A stretch of 64,000 nucleotides of DNA from Artocarpus heterophyllus (GCA_025403435.1 CM046330.1:17320239-17384238), one strand, 5' to 3'. Positions 33,532-46,974 are shown, counted from the stretch's first letter. Numbers and translations: made by a program. Notes: a model not told the origin generated them from the sequence alone.

Positions 33532-34989
33532 TGGTGCCCTATAAGCTGTGACATTATACATTGTTAATAAATAAATAAGGTGACATTTTATAACTATTTT
33601 GGTTATGAATACTTTTATAAACATCAAGAAAATTCCATGATTATTTATGTGACTATAAATTTAGCATATAAGTGTTACAAGCTTAGGGATAAAATTTATA
33701 GATAATAATCTAAAAAGTCTGTAATAATTAATTAAAGTTTGGGATTTTTAAATAAATATTACAAGCATGGTCTAATCTCATTTAGAATGAAATAGTCTTA
33801 TTCAGGCTATTAATGTAGAGACAATAGATTGGATGTACTTTATATAATAAGATTATATAGGACTGAACCAGATAAATTATGAATATATAATAATTATCCA
33901 TTACAAATAGAGTATCCTAATTCATCACTATGATGATCATGTATTTGACAGCCTTAATCCTAAGTATTTATTAGACTCCTATTTATGATATTATATTTTT
34001 TGACTTGCATGGTAAGATTTGTATAAATACATATTGCAACTTAGCATCTTGAAAACATAATGCAATAAATAGCTAGGAATAATACTACACAGACATGGAA
34101 TCTATTTCTTCTTTATTGAAGTTAGAAAAATAGTTCTCTTGAGTGATGATTTGAGATTTAAACAGTAGAGTGCTTGTTTATAATAAGATTATAAATTAAC
34201 TGTTTATTACAGAATTATTAGAACTCAAGGATAAAGAAATAATAAGAGAGGTGAACAGAAATTGAACCTAGCTCTTATTATGAACTATTGATGGAGGATT
34301 GGCTTAAATGTAATAATTATATGAATGGACTACTTGTTAATTTTCTTTGAGTAATTTTTACTATAATCTCAAGGGTTCAGTGTAGGTTTTTAGTGAAGTA
34401 ACACTAAAACTAATAAATTTGGCACATTGATTAAAGAGTTTAATTAATTGTTAAATTTATTGGAGCTTGGATTATAGGTCATAGGTCCCCAATGCCACCT
34501 CTGTAACACTATATTGGATTCAATGCATAGAATAAAGTATACATATTTAATTTAGAATTATTGAATTCTGAATTAATTATTTCACACTTGAGTTATTAAT
34601 GTGACATAGAAAAATGTTCTCTGTGACACATAATATAATGTGATAAATGTTGTCACATTTAACTGAGCTTTAGTTAATTAATTAATTGATTATATTTAAT
34701 TAATGAGATTAATTAAATATGTTTAATTAATTGATAATATTTGAATAATAAGATCATTTAAATATAATTTTAATTTTGTGTATAACACATATGTGGTGGG
34801 ACCACATTTTGGCTTTTCTAACATAGACACAAAATTAAATTATTAATTAATTTAAAATATATTCTTAAATAAATGTGATTTATTTTTAAATTCAAATATA
34901 TATAAGATTTTATTATATATTAATATATAAATATATATATATATATATTACATAAACGATATCTCGTTTATGTTAAAAAAAACTAAACG

Positions 34990-35020
<31 letters not shown>

Positions 35021-35549
35021 ATTTGTAGAATCATATTCAAACATGATTCGGTTTTTTTTTTTTTTTTTTTAAAGGAGAGGGATAAGGATCGTGGAGTATA
35101 TACATCCCTTCCCCATATCAGAGGTTATTTCAAATTTATAATAAATTAAAAGTAATTAAAAATAACTAATTGCTTAAATATATAAAGACAGAGATAATAG
35201 TTATCTCATCATTTATTTTTTTCATATAACTTTTACAGAATACTTAGAGAGTAAAACTAAGAGGTCTTTATCTGAAAAAAAAAAAAAAAAGTATGTTATC
35301 TCATATGTTGAGTACATAGCAGATCTAGAAAATGATGAGGTTAATTTATTCTTGTAGTTTGGCGCCCACTCGTCTTTCCATTAATGTGGAGGTTTGGTTT
35401 GGAAGATCATGGTGTCAAAGAGGAAAGCTAGGATACCATTATATGTCTTCAAAAGGTTTGTAAAAATTCTCAAAGCTTTCTATTAATAATTAAAATTATA
35501 TAACTATTCCCAACAAACAAAGTTTTCAAAACATTTTTCTTTGTCAACG
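33532..35549 (+). repeat. Copia-5 5' LTR (probable)
   Basis: TGTTGGGGTTGGTGCCCTATAAGC is a typical copia LTR start. The end is placed near TTGTCAAC at about 35548, followed by ATTGGTTTC, a badly degraded PBS; an alternative end is CCCAACA at 35515. Contains (TA)n runs near 34930 and 34990 and poly-T near 35050. Confidence 0.6.
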
Positions 35550-37849
35550 ATTGGTTTCTTCCACTGTGTTTCATATTTAATTCGAACAAATAGCATAAGA
35601 GGTAGGTTATATCATTTATAATTTTAATTAACATGATTTTATTTTGATAATTTCATGTTCTTGTTGCATGTTTGTGGATATTTTGTATTTTTACAATTTT
35701 TGTTCATGTGATGAATGGTTATTTTATGAATGGATTTTTAGTCATTAATTATATTGTCCTTTTAGATTGATAGTTTTAATTTTATTTTGATTAGATTAAA
35801 TTTATGTAAGCCCATAAAAAGGTATAGGCTTTTTATAATTTTTATTATTATTATTTTTTATTTTTTTTTCCACTTACCTATACTTGCACGTGGGCTTTCA
35901 TGAGAGTTGTCTTCATTAATGTGCAGCTCTAATATACTTACTTTCTTTAAGAGTTATTAAAAAAAAAATTAATATGAAAAAGGAAGATGACGATGACATA
36001 TGCATATTAAATGCACTTGATGTATAGATTGGAAACAACAAAAGTCTCTTCACGTGAAATAGACTTTAGCGTGTCAAAAAAAAATCTATTAAATAGCAAA
36101 AGTCACTATAACATGAAAGAGTGAATATCTATTAACACATATACCCAGGGCAAGAACCTACTACATTGCATGATAAAGCTTTGTATACTCATCCTTTCGT
36201 TCTTTCATCTGCAACTTCCCTCAATTCAAAGAAAACTTGCTGCGCAACACTAAACATTGTGGCCTTCCACGATGAGCCAGCGAACAGTAGCACTGACAAT
36301 CGCGAGGCTGTGCTCGACCACTGCAATATCCCATGGAAGAGCGTAGTAATTCACCGTGCATGTCACAAAACGACGCTGTGACCACCAAAGATCGTCGGCC
36401 AGCACTCGCCGGTGACCGTTGGGTTGAAGAATGGCGATGATTCATTGGCTGGATCGTCAGTGAAGCCAGTAGCAGCCAAATGCAGGAGATGGCTTAGGGT
36501 AACTAAATAACTGGTGGGAAGAAAGGGAACTCCATTGGGTTACCTAGAGTAACCAGATCGACTGCTGACCCAGTTAAGAACTTGGGCCTATCAAATTTAA
36601 AAGGTAAGCCACTGGTTTTTCATGCAGTAAACCACCCGATGAAGACAACAACAATGGAGCTGGGACTTATGTTATTACAAGAACACCCTTGTAATTTTTT
36701 ATTTTATTTTTTTATGGGTTGTAATTTAATTATCCGAAAGGACTTGGTCAAAAATCCATTATATATTTTACATGTTATTATTTTTTGTGATGATTGTGAT
36801 AATATATTCATGCATTATAATATGCCATCTAGGAAAGTGTCCACTTATAGTTATTGTATCATGACATGCATACACTTGTATATTATTTTATTTTTTTTAT
36901 AAAGTTGTTTATAAAATGATCTAATATGTGTTAGAATTAATTTAATGAGATTAGATTAATTGGGTTGGTTTTATAGAATTTTAATTTATTTTATTAATCA
37001 ACCTAATAATGTGATTTTAGTTTTAATAGTTAAAACTTGATAAAATTCATATCAATTCTAAGTTATCTAATTTTAAGTTGTTTAACATTGGGTAGCTTAT
37101 ATAATTCGTAATAAATTTGAATTTTTAGAAAATCTGGTAATTTATTTAAGTGTAAATAGGATGGAATTCTATTAACACAAAATATAACCTAGTAATTAAA
37201 TTTTTTTTATTTACTAGAATTATGAAACATAGGATGTTTTATAAGATAAAACACATCATTTTAAAATAATGAGTGGGAGAAGGTAATATGACAATATAAC
37301 CTATAGTATTCACTATTAGCATAACACTGTGAGATTTAAGTGGCGCCTCACGACGCTTTGATTCATTCATCCCTACAGAAGGTGTCTATTTAAATCAATA
37401 ACAAGGTTGGCTTCCAAGAGATAGGATTTTATAATGTATTTTAAAATTGACCTACCCTACAGCGGCAATTTTGAGTCAAGTTACTAGAATATGAAACAGT
37501 AGATTACACTCATAAGGATATAATTAATTTGTTAATTATATCTTGACCAAAATAAACGATTATTAATAAATATAGAAAATATGAGATATTTTGAATATAT
37601 TTTATTAATTAAGAGTGTCTCAATTCAATTTATAAATAGTTTGACCTACCCTATGACGGCACTTTATTTATTAAAATTGAATAATATTGGAATTAGTAAA
37701 ATATTTTATGTGTTTTTACATATGCATCATGCATCACGTTTACTATTCCAAAAACATATGTTTATGATGTTTATGCAACAGTTTAATTTATGTCATTTTT
37801 TTTCTTGTAGTAACAATTTCCAATCCAATCATCACTATTCTCTCAAATA
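35550..37849 (+). other. Copia-5 leader, with a GC-richer island
   Basis: AT-rich leader. The part from about 37400 (GACCTACCCTACAGCGGCA) parallels the leaders of copia-2 and copia-3. A GC-richer stretch at 36160-36560 with frames on both strands is unlike its surroundings. I do not recognise it. Confidence 0.5.
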
Positions 37850-39048
37850 ATAAATTAACCAGAGATAATTTTGTCAAGTGGAAGAGTAACATGAATATTA
37901 TACTAATTTACGAGAATTAAAAGTTTGTCATGACGGAGGAATTTCTTCCACCGCCTGCTACCAATGCATCTTGTAATGTATAAGAAGCATATGATCATTG
38001 GATTGAGGCAAACAACAAGGCCTGCTACTTCCTTTTTGCTGGCATGTTTGATGTGCCTAGGATGAAGCACAAAAGTATAGAGACTGCTTATAAGATAATG
38101 CAGTCTCTATAAGACATGTTTGGCAAACCTTCTAAAAAGGCACGTAATGAAGCCGTTAAGGCTGTGATGAATGCCAAAATGAACCCAAGGGTTTTGGTCA
38201 TAGAACATGTTCTCAGCATGGTAACTATCACCATGAGGCCAAGGTAAAAAAGGTGGTGATAGATGAAGCCCCACAAGTAGGGATCATTTAGAAACCCTCT
38301 TCGTTGCGTTCCTTTAGTTTAAGAGCAACTTTTTCATGAACAAGATGAAATACAACATGACAAAGTTGCTTAATGAGCTGCAAACCTTCGAGTCTATTTC
38401 GAAAGAAAAGACTAAAGAAGATGAAGCAAATGTTACAGAAGCTCAACCCTCCTCTTCTACTCGAAAGAATAGGAAGAGGAAGAGAACTGAAGGAAGTGAT
38501 AAGCTTAAGAATAGAGGACAACCTAAGAAGAACAAAGCAGCAACAACAAAAAGAAGCTCAAAGCAAAAGAAGCCCAAAGGAAAATGTTTCCACTATGATA
38601 TAGTTGGGTACTAGAAGAGAAACTGCAAGAAGTATCTTCAAGAGCTCAAAGATAAGAAGAAATCAGATTTACTCATTTTAGAAGCTTGTTTAGTTGAAGA
38701 TGATACTTCACCTTAAATAGTTGATTCAAGGGCAACTAACCATGTTTGTTCTTCTTTGCATATGCTTAGTTCTTCAAGGGAGCTTGCTGATAGGGAACAA
38801 ATGATAAGAGTGGGAACGGGAGCGGTTGTTTTGACAAGAACAGTAAGAGTAGTTAAACTTTATTTTAAAAATAGGTTTTTAATGTTGGACAACGTTTATT
38901 ATATCCCTAGTTTTTTTAGAAATTTGATTTCTGTTTTTTGGTCGTTTGAATAAATGTTTAATGTTACTTTTAATGGTAATTATGCTAATATTTCTAGAAA
39001 TGGTTTGGATATTTGTTCTACACATCTGGACAATAGGCATTACACTTT
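37850..39048 (+). pseudogene. gag: Copia-5 gag and protease remains
   Basis: Gag is readable as NNKLTRDNFVKWKSNMNI, then AYDHWIEANNKACYF and TAYKIMQSL.DMFGKPSKKA with stops. The basic nucleocapsid part is open at 38336-38614 (PSSSTRKNRKRKRTEG, then KGKCFHYDIVGY, a broken zinc knuckle). A protease remnant at 38720-38953 reads VDSRATNHVCSSLHML (active-site DSG changed to DSR) and VYYIPSFFRNLISV. Copia-4 begins at about 39049. Confidence 0.8.
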
Positions 39049-40773
39049 GAGTTTTAGAAAAAAAGTACGCAGCAAAAATTAAAAATTTTTAGTATGAGAG
39101 TATTTTCCAAAACAACAAGTTTGACATATTATATGCATAAATTAACGAGATCTTACTAACCTTGTTTGTTGAAGAGCTCTTACAATCGATGAAGAGAAGA
39201 ATGATCTAGAAGTGCCTCAACCAATTGGTCTTCTTTACTATTCTCTATCCATAATCGAAGTGTGTGTGGGTGCACATCGTACAACTCTTCCTCGGTGACT
39301 CTCCTTCCAACCACTTGAGGAAACCTAGAACTAAGGTTCGTGATTCCTGAATAATAGCTCTCATTAGTTCAAAGCAATGATTGGATGATTCCTATCTCAT
39401 TAGTTCTAGGTAACTTTGATAGAGCCTCAATTTTAATTCAAATAACCCAATAGGGAAGTTATCTGATTAAAATAGTCATATCCAAATAAACCTATACTAA
39501 TAAGATATTATCCACAATAATTTAACACATTTATCTCGAATTAATTCACCAAATTAATTCAACCGATAAACTAACATGTTTATCTTAAATTAATTACAGA
39601 ACTAATTCAATAGATAAATTAACATGAATTATCAAATCCAATTAACTCGAATTTTAGCAATTTAATAATTGACATAAGTCACTAATTTATTGAAAAAGCA
39701 CACCGTATTGTTATAGGATTTATTATGAGCTAACAAAGGGGACATGATGGACCTGTATAGTTCAAGCTCCCGATAATTATAAAGCTCAATATCTTAGATA
39801 TACATTTCATAACTATCAACTCTAACGCTACTCCACTAAAAGCTTAGAGCTACACTCTCGAACTACATAGAATTACGAAGCCTAAATAGCTAAGTCTCCA
39901 TGACATATCATAATGTATCGTATCCTCGTAGAATTATCCATAATTGGCTTAAGGATAAATTCTGTCTTACCTTCCTGGTTATATTTCTCTTACGTTCCAT
40001 TCTCTCACCATCGGAAAACTTACCATCTAAAGACAGTATACCATTCGGTTACACCTATGTATCCAAATAGTTGAGCGCTCTAGTTTTCCAATTACAGGAT
40101 AACGCATATAAGAGGATATGAACGACTCCTAAAGAGGAGCTATGGATTCCATATCTATGAATAATAATTATACGCTATCAAGAGTCATGTCTCCAATTTA
40201 CTGATATGCATACCATCATAAAATATAGTTGTTACCCTTTGGTACATCAAAAGACATAAGTCAAGACAATGGGCCCATTATTCATCTCAAGATTAAGATA
40301 CAACACATATGGTTGTCAGAAGTGAATTAATTTGCTGAGACAGAATTATTAATCCAAATCAATTACACTTTATGTCCCGATCCAATACATGATCACCTAT
40401 AACAACGTGCCAATGTTTCTATTCGCAAAGTCCACTTTCGATGGCCAGCACAAACCATCTCCTGTTAAGGATATAGACAACATAACAATTTTTGCATGAA
40501 TAAAGCGCCCAACTTTATTCCCTTGATTGCAGATCTTATAATTTAGACCATCACCTTTAGAATCATGTCTTTTGCATAATTTGTCCATCTATGCCTAATT
40601 CTAAAGGCTTAGACCGATAACCTTAGACTTTTGTTTGTTCATCATACATTCAACAAATATAAACATAAAAAGGACAACAATTTGTTATATGAATAATAAA
40701 TAAATTCTTTGTTGATAAAAATATCTCCAAAAACATATTACATTTTTATATCATAGGGCATACATGTCTAACA
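39049..40773 (-). repeat. Copia-4 3' LTR
   Basis: On the minus strand it starts TGTTAGACATG (40773) and ends near 39049. It is ~1.7 kb, about 275 bp shorter than the copia-3 LTR, and lacks the GGCCTGCCGA cluster that its relatives carry before the TATA region. Confidence 0.87.
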
Positions 40774-40784
40774 ATCTCCCACTT
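40774..40784 (-). other. Copia-4 polypurine tract
   Basis: Minus strand AAGTGGGAGAT directly before the LTR. Confidence 0.85.
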
Positions 40785-40787
40785 GTA

Positions 40788-43551
40788 CTAAGTGAGAAAA
40801 TATGACAAATCTCTCATCCCCACAGCTTCCACATGCTTCTTGAAGACCCTCGCAGTTAGTGTCTTTGTGAATGGATAAGCTAAATTGTCCTTTGACGTAA
40901 TTTTGCATACCGCCACATGTCTGCCCTCTACGAAGTCTTTTATCACATGACATTTTCGATCAATATACTTACTCTTCTTATGAAATCTTGGTTCTTTAGC
41001 ATTAGCTACTACTGCACTATTATCTCAATACAGCGATACCATCTTACACATACTAAGAACTACCTCAAGATCCTCAAAGAACTTATGGAGCCACACTGCT
41101 TCTTTCAAAGCATCACTAGCTGCCACATACTCGGCCTCCATTGTTGAATCCAAAGTACAATCTTGCTTGACACATCTCCAAACAATGGCACCGCCACCTA
41201 GAGTAAATACAAAACCTAAAGTCGATCTTCTTGAATCCAAATAGGATTGGAAATCCAAATCAGTGTATCCTAGAGGTGTTAAATTCTCACCTGAATACGC
41301 AAGCATGCACCTTTGAGTCCTTCTCAGGTACTTGAAAATATGCTTGATCACAATCCAATGGTTCGGTCCTAGATTCGACTGAAATCAACTTACTATCCTG
41401 ACCGCATAACAAATATCTGGTCATGAGCAAAGGATGACATACATGAGACTACCCATTGTCGAAGCATAAGGCGCCTTCTTCATCAAACTTTGGCGAGTCT
41501 TTCTTAAAAAGAGTAATTACAAACCTAGATGGTTGCCCACCTTTCTTAAAATCCTGCATTGCATACCTTTGAGAATTTTATCTATGTAGCCCACTTGGGA
41601 CAAAGCTATCATTTTGGTCTTCCTATCCCGAAAGATCTAGATACCAAGAAAAAAATTAGATTCATCCAAGTCTTTCATGTCAAACTGCTTGGTCAACTAT
41701 AATTTGACCGATAACAATGCCCCTACGTCATTGCCAATTAGTTGAATGTCATCTACATAGAGCAGTAGAAAATCCACCTTCATATCCTTAATGTGTTTGT
41801 AAACACATGGTTTGTCCACATTTTGTACAAACCCATAAGTTTTGATCACTTGATCAAATCTTATGTTCCAAGAATGAGAAGCCTGCTTAAGTCCATACAT
41901 TGACTTTAGCTACATACAAACCTTACCTTCTTGACCCTTAGCCTTGAACCCATTTGGTTATACCATACATATGGACTCATCAAGATAGCAATTTACAAAA
42001 GCCATCTTGACATCCATCTGCCAAATCTCATGGTCGAGTGCGGTAGCTATGGACAAGAGAATGTCGATGGACTTAAGCATGGCAATAAGCGAAAAGTTTT
42101 CCTCGTAATTGATTCCTTCCTTTTGCATGTATTCCTTAGCTACAAGTCTAGCCTTATAGGTTTTGATTTTTCCATCCACTCCTCTCTTTCTCTTATAGAT
42201 CCATTTACACCTTATGGGTCACCTTCGGAAAAATCTACAAGCTCTTAGACTTGATTATCCTCCATAGACTTCATCTCTATGTTCATGGCCTCTATCTAGA
42301 GTTTTGAATCAACATCCTCCATAGCCTCTTTATAAGTGTAAGGATTCCTATTATGTTCATCTGGTTCAGCCAAGAAAGCCTCACCATTGAACGTATATCT
42401 CTCAGGTTGACACCTGATCCTTCCACTATGTCGAAGCCCCTTAGGTTGTTGTTCAGGTTCGGTTGGTTTTTCTACACTGATTGGAATGGTTTTATTTAGA
42501 AGCCCCGAAGTGATCGAATCACTTGCCAACTCCTCAAGCACCACTTTGCTTCAAGGTTTGAAGTCGTCCGTGTAACTTTCCTCAAGGAAAGATGCATTAG
42601 TTGAAACCATGACTTTATTTTCCTTTGGGTTGTAGAAATAACCCCCTTTAGTCCCTTTTGGATATCCTATAAATACACAAACTTCCGAACGTGCTTCCGA
42701 CTTATTCGCTTCCTTATGTAGGACATGAGCCGAACATCCCCTTATGCAAATATGGTTTAAGGATGTCTTTTTCCCCCTCCACAACTCGTGAGGTGTTTTA
42801 GGAACCAATTTTGAAGGCATATTGTTCAAAAGATAACATGCGGTTTGTAGTGCATATCCCCAAAAAGATAAAGGCAATGATAAATAACTCATCATGGACC
42901 TGACCATGTCCAACAAAGTCTTATTCCTTCTCTCAGCCATGCCATTTTGCTGTGGAGTACCTGGCGTAGTCAAATGGGATAAAATCCTATTCTCTAATAA
43001 ATGTTCCAAGAACTCATCAAAAAGGTATTCACCACCTCGATTGAATCGAAGTGCCTTTATGGATCTATCCAATTGCTTTTCCACTTAACCCAAAACTCCC
43101 TAAATTTGTCATAAGTTTTCCTTTTGTGGTGCATTAGGTACACATACCTATACCTTGAGTAATCATCAATAAAAGTTACGAAATACTCATACCATCCTCA
43201 TGCCCGGATGTTATTTGGTCTGCAAACATCGCTATGCATAAGTTCTAAAACCCCTTCGACCCTATTGCCCTTAGACCCAAATAATCTTTTGGTCATTTTA
43301 CCCTCCAAGCAAGATTCACATTTTGCTATAGATTCCACCTTTAAGTGACTTAAAGGTCCATCCCTTACCAACCTTTGAATCCTATGTAAGTTAATATGAC
43401 CTAGACGTAAATATCAAAGACAAGTCTTATTAAAGTGAGAAATTTTAAGTCTTTTAGAGTTATTATCATTAATCTTAGTGTTCAACAATAAGTCAATTTT
43501 AGGTTTAATAAAATATAGATTATTTTGCATCCATCTATCATAGATAAAAGT
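40788..43551 (-). pseudogene. pol: Copia-4 pol remains (protease to RNase H)
   Basis: Minus-strand order: protease tail and integrase zinc region (43551-43090, many stops), integrase core (43084-42551: [51 protein letters not shown]), linker (42544-42296, GLRHSGRIRCQPERYTFNGEAF), RT (KTYKARLVAKEYMQKEGINYEENF at 42179, YGLKQASHSWNIRFDQV and LLYVDDIQLIGNDVGAL at 41900-41697) and RNase H (YTDLDFQSYLDSRRSTLGF, MEAEYVAASDALKEAVWLH at 41351-41025), ending DLSYFLT with a stop at 40790-40788. Frameshifts and stops separate the blocks. Confidence 0.9.
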
Positions 43552-44040
43552 TCTTGAAACATCATATTGACAAGCCTTTAATATGTCGCCCCTGTATTTT
43601 TCAGCCTAAAGGGTATAACCTTAAAGCAAAAGATCCTTTATTCTATGATGAAGGCGGTCTTCTCTTGGTCTTTAGGGTGCAGGAGGACTTGATTGTGACC
43701 TGAGAAAGCATTGAGAAAACTCAAGATTTTGTGGCCAACAATTGCGTCAGCGAGATGATCAATGTAAGGTAATGGGTAGCTGTCTTTATTCAAGTCAATA
43801 AAATCTATGCACATTCGCCACTTCTCATTCTTCTTCTTTACGATTACTATGTTTGCCAATTAATAGGGGTATTGAACAAGACAAAACTTAGCTTCTAGTA
43901 GTCACCTCACTTCTTCTTTCACAATGTTGTTCCGCTCGACTCCAAGCCTCCTATTCTTTTGGCACAAGGGTTAACGGTTAGGATTGATATTAAGCTTGTG
44001 TGAGATTATGCTTTGGTCGATTCCAAGCATATCTATGTGA
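43552..44040 (-). pseudogene. pol: Tat gypsy reverse transcriptase fragment
   Basis: LANIVIVKKKNEKWRMCIDF.DLNKD.YPLPYIDHLADAIVGHKILSFLNAFSGHNQVLLHPKDQEKTAFII is open at 43859-43638. Upstream and downstream blocks (RNNIVKEEVR, KVIPFRLKNTGATY) continue with single stops. The domain ends before the catalytic YxDD box, at the copia-4 junction. Confidence 0.85.
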
Positions 44041-44649
44041 GACCATGTGGAACAATCTTTGTTAATCGTTAGAAACTCAACAATAGAGGATTTTACCGTT
44101 GGGTCAACTACCTGTTTATGCCGCTAGATAAAACAGGATGACGAGCCTTCTCGTTATAGACTGCCTTTTCGAATACAATATCATCCATAGGTGACCATGG
44201 ATATATGCGATGAAGGCTTTCCCATCTACTTTCCACCAATGAATTAGATTTTTGACATAGCAAAGAGTTCGAGAGATCCTCAAGAGTTAAGAAGCAGCGA
44301 AGAGTTGCTACACCACTGTCATAAAGCAGAACAAACCCGTTTTATAGCAATTACAGGCAAAATTGTCGAACAAGTTGAGCAACCAAGAATGGGGTGAAGT
44401 TATACTAGAGCAACTTGATGAAGTCTAGATTGACCCAAAGAATAAGTGGAGAACAATGAAGATCAGCTCGCAGCTAATCTTCCACAATATCGTAGTCGCT
44501 TCTCTGTTAAAACCTACCAGCGTGGTAGTAGATTTTTCTATCTCTTTCTCATCAATGTCCATTTCTTTCAATGTCGAAAGAAATAAAATGTTAATTTAGC
44601 TTCCATTATCGATGAGTATTCTTCCTATTTCATAGTTTGCGACATTAAG

Positions 44650-45290
44650 TTAGATAACCAAGGCATCGTCATCTAGCCTGTCGAGCCCTGATGGTTCATC
44701 GCTTTGAAATGAAATCATATGCTTGCCATACTCCTTAATCGTTGTACTTGTACTCGCCTGGATTGCTCTTCGCTGGTGTGTTTTCACCTGGTTAACAGAA
44801 TCCCCGCTAAAAATGGAGCCCCCACAAATGGCTCTGATTACCTTTTTGATTGGCAATGGTGGCAACTTTTTTTCTTAAGCTAGACGGCCTCTCAATCCAC
44901 CTCATTTGTGGTCTAATCCATAGGTTCATTTTCCTTGTTCGAACAAAGACTCTCTCAAATGTCCTTTCTTCAACAATTCTACGATCTCTGATCATAGAGC
45001 TTTGCAATTGATCGTTAAGTGTCCTTTGTCTTGATGGAATTTGTAGTACTTTGAATGGTTGCGGGATTGGCTTGCGACCATCTTGTTTGGTCATCTGACG
45101 TATTTCTTCCTTTCCAACTGCACAATTAGCTTGGCCGGGGATATGTTTGGGGCATACTTTGGTAGTGATAGAAGTGTGTTCCCCTTGTGGCTTTCACACT
45201 TTTTTCTTTCTCCATTCCCTTTTTGGCGATGTCCTCGTTCATCCTCTTTGATATAGTCGAGCCTTTTGCTGTCTCTCAAATCTCATGTTC
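44650..45290 (-). pseudogene. gag: Tat gypsy gag tail and pre-protease
   Basis: Three overlapping frames (45279-45091, 45094-44807, 44865-44650) together carry the gag tail and the ICGGSIFSGDS signature; at least two frameshifts. It continues towards protease (DDALVI...) and then degrades. Confidence 0.75.
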
Positions 45291-46790
45291 TATTCCCTGC
45301 TCCTCGTAAGTTCTCGTTCACATCATTCGTTTTCTTCTTCAAGATCGATCCATCTCTTGCTCTATTCTGTTAGACATGTATGCCCTAAGGAGTAAAAATG
45401 TAATACATTTTTATCAATAAAGAATTTATTCTTTTATATACCAAATCTTGTCCTCTTTACGTTCATATTTGTTGAATGTATGATAAGCAAACAGTAGTCT
45501 GAGACGGTCAGTATAAACCTTAAGAATTGGGCATATGATGGGATGATTATGCGGTAGACACAATTCTTAAGGTGATGGTCTAAAACATATGATCCGCAAT
45601 CGAGGGAATAAAGTTGGGCGCTTTATTTATGTAAAGATTGTTATGTTGTCTATATCCCTTTTGGGAGATGGTTTGTCTTGGCCATCGGAGTTGGACTCCA
45701 TGAATAGAAACATTGGCACGTTGTCATAGGTGACGATGTGTTGGATCGGGACATAAAGTGAATTGATTTGGATTAATAATTCTGTCTTGGTAAATCGATT
45801 CACTTTAAACAGTCATTTGTATTGTATCTTAATCCTGAGATGAATAGTGGGCCCGTTGTCTCGACTTGTGTCTTTTGATGTACCAATGGGTGACTCCTAC
45901 ATCTCTATAGTGGTATGCATGCCGATACGTTGGAGGCATGACTCTTGATAGTGTAGACTTGTTATTCATAGATATGGAATCCATAGCTCCTCTTTAGGAG
46001 TAATGATATCCTCTTATATGTGTTGTCCTGTAATTGGAAAACTGGAGCGCTCAACCATTTGGATACATAGGTGTAACCGAATGGTATACTATCTTTGGAT
46101 GGTAAGTTTTCTAAGGGTGAGACAATGGAACGTAAGATAAAAATAATCGGGAAGGTAAGACAGAACTTGTCCTTAAGCCAATTATGGATGATCATATGGG
46201 GATACGATACACTTTGATATGTCATGGAGACTTAGCTACACGAGCTTCGTAATTCTATAAAGTTCGAGAGTGCAGCTCCAAGCTTTTAGTGGAGTAGCGT
46301 TGGAGTTGATAATTGTAAAATGTATTTCTGGGATATTGGGTTTCATAATTATCATGAGCTTGAACTTTATAGGTCCATGTTGGTCCCCTTTGCTAGCTCA
46401 CAAAATCCTATAACGACACGGCGTGCTTTTCCAATAATTGGTGATTTATGTCGGATTTATCAAATTGGTTTAAAATTTGTAAGAATCAAATAATTCAAGT
46501 CTGTTTATCGGTTGAATTAATTTTGTAAGAAATTAGTTCAAGATAAACTTGTTGAATTATTGGATCAGATAAATCTTATCTGTTTATCGGTTGTTTTAAT
46601 TTTGGACAAATTAGAACAAGATAAACTTGTAGAATTATTGTGAATTGATTTATTTTCTTAGAGATTATCTTGATAAAGTTTGTTTTGATCAGATATCTTC
46701 TCTATTGGGTTATTTGAATCAAAACTGAGACTTTATCCTTTAGAATCTCGGGTGGAAAATAAAAGATTCGCAGAGATTTTTTCTCAGGAG

Positions 46791-46848
46791 TTCGGCCTGC
46801 CGAATGACGTGGTCGGCCTGCCGAACTAGCCTGTTCGGCCTGCCGATC
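46791..46848. repeat. TCGGCCTGCCGA motif cluster, copia-3 LTR
   Basis: Three almost perfect copies (TTCGGCCTGCCGAA, GTCGGCCTGCCGAA, TTCGGCCTGCCGAT) in 58 bp, about 118 bp upstream of the TATA box. Best-preserved example of the motif. Confidence 0.92.
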
Positions 46849-46965
46849 AGCGGTAGATAAGATTACGTATTTTCACGCGGATCTTATCAGATATTGATCC
46901 AAACTTGATTCTGTTTCGAGTTTTTGAGACCTAATCTGATATGGACTGACCCCAGGACCAATAGG

Positions 46966-46974
46966 TATAAAAAG
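46966..46974 (+). promoter_or_regulatory. Copia-3 LTR TATA box
   Basis: TATAAAAAG, ~400 bp before the LTR end, as expected at the U3/R border. Confidence 0.65.

Larger units (their letters stand above)
33532..39048 (+). mobile_element. Copia-5: truncated plus-strand Ty1/copia element
   Basis: A probable 5' LTR (33532 to about 35549), a long leader and the start of gag-protease (37850-39048). The element stops where copia-4 begins at about 39049, and no further copia-5 pol is present in the window. The gag resembles that of copia-2/3 but is clearly a different subfamily. Confidence 0.7.
39049..43551 (-). mobile_element. Copia-4: truncated minus-strand Ty1/copia element
   Basis: Same family as copia-2 and copia-3. 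It keeps its 3' LTR (39049-40773), polypurine tract and internal region back to protease. At about 43551 it joins Tat-gypsy reverse transcriptase directly, so its gag, leader and 5' LTR are gone. Confidence 0.87.
43552..45367 (-). mobile_element. Tat-type Ty3/gypsy fragment (gag end, protease, RT)
   Basis: Minus-strand fragment of a second gypsy element, unlike the chromovirus. Reading from 45290 down: a gag tail (KYYKFHQDKGHLTINCKAL, then EIVELLKKGHLRESL), the pre-protease signature ICGGSIFSGDSVNQVK with DDALVI (44865-44650), then RT starting WSHIDMLGIDQSIISHKLN. These are hallmarks of the Tat/Retand/Ogre group. It is cut at its right by the copia-3 LTR (45368) and at its left by copia-4 sequence. 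Confidence 0.8.

Noticed and set aside
45059..45256. Hydrophobic plus-strand frame in the Tat fragment
   Set aside because: Antisense of the Tat gag tail, which shows the recognisable protein motifs.
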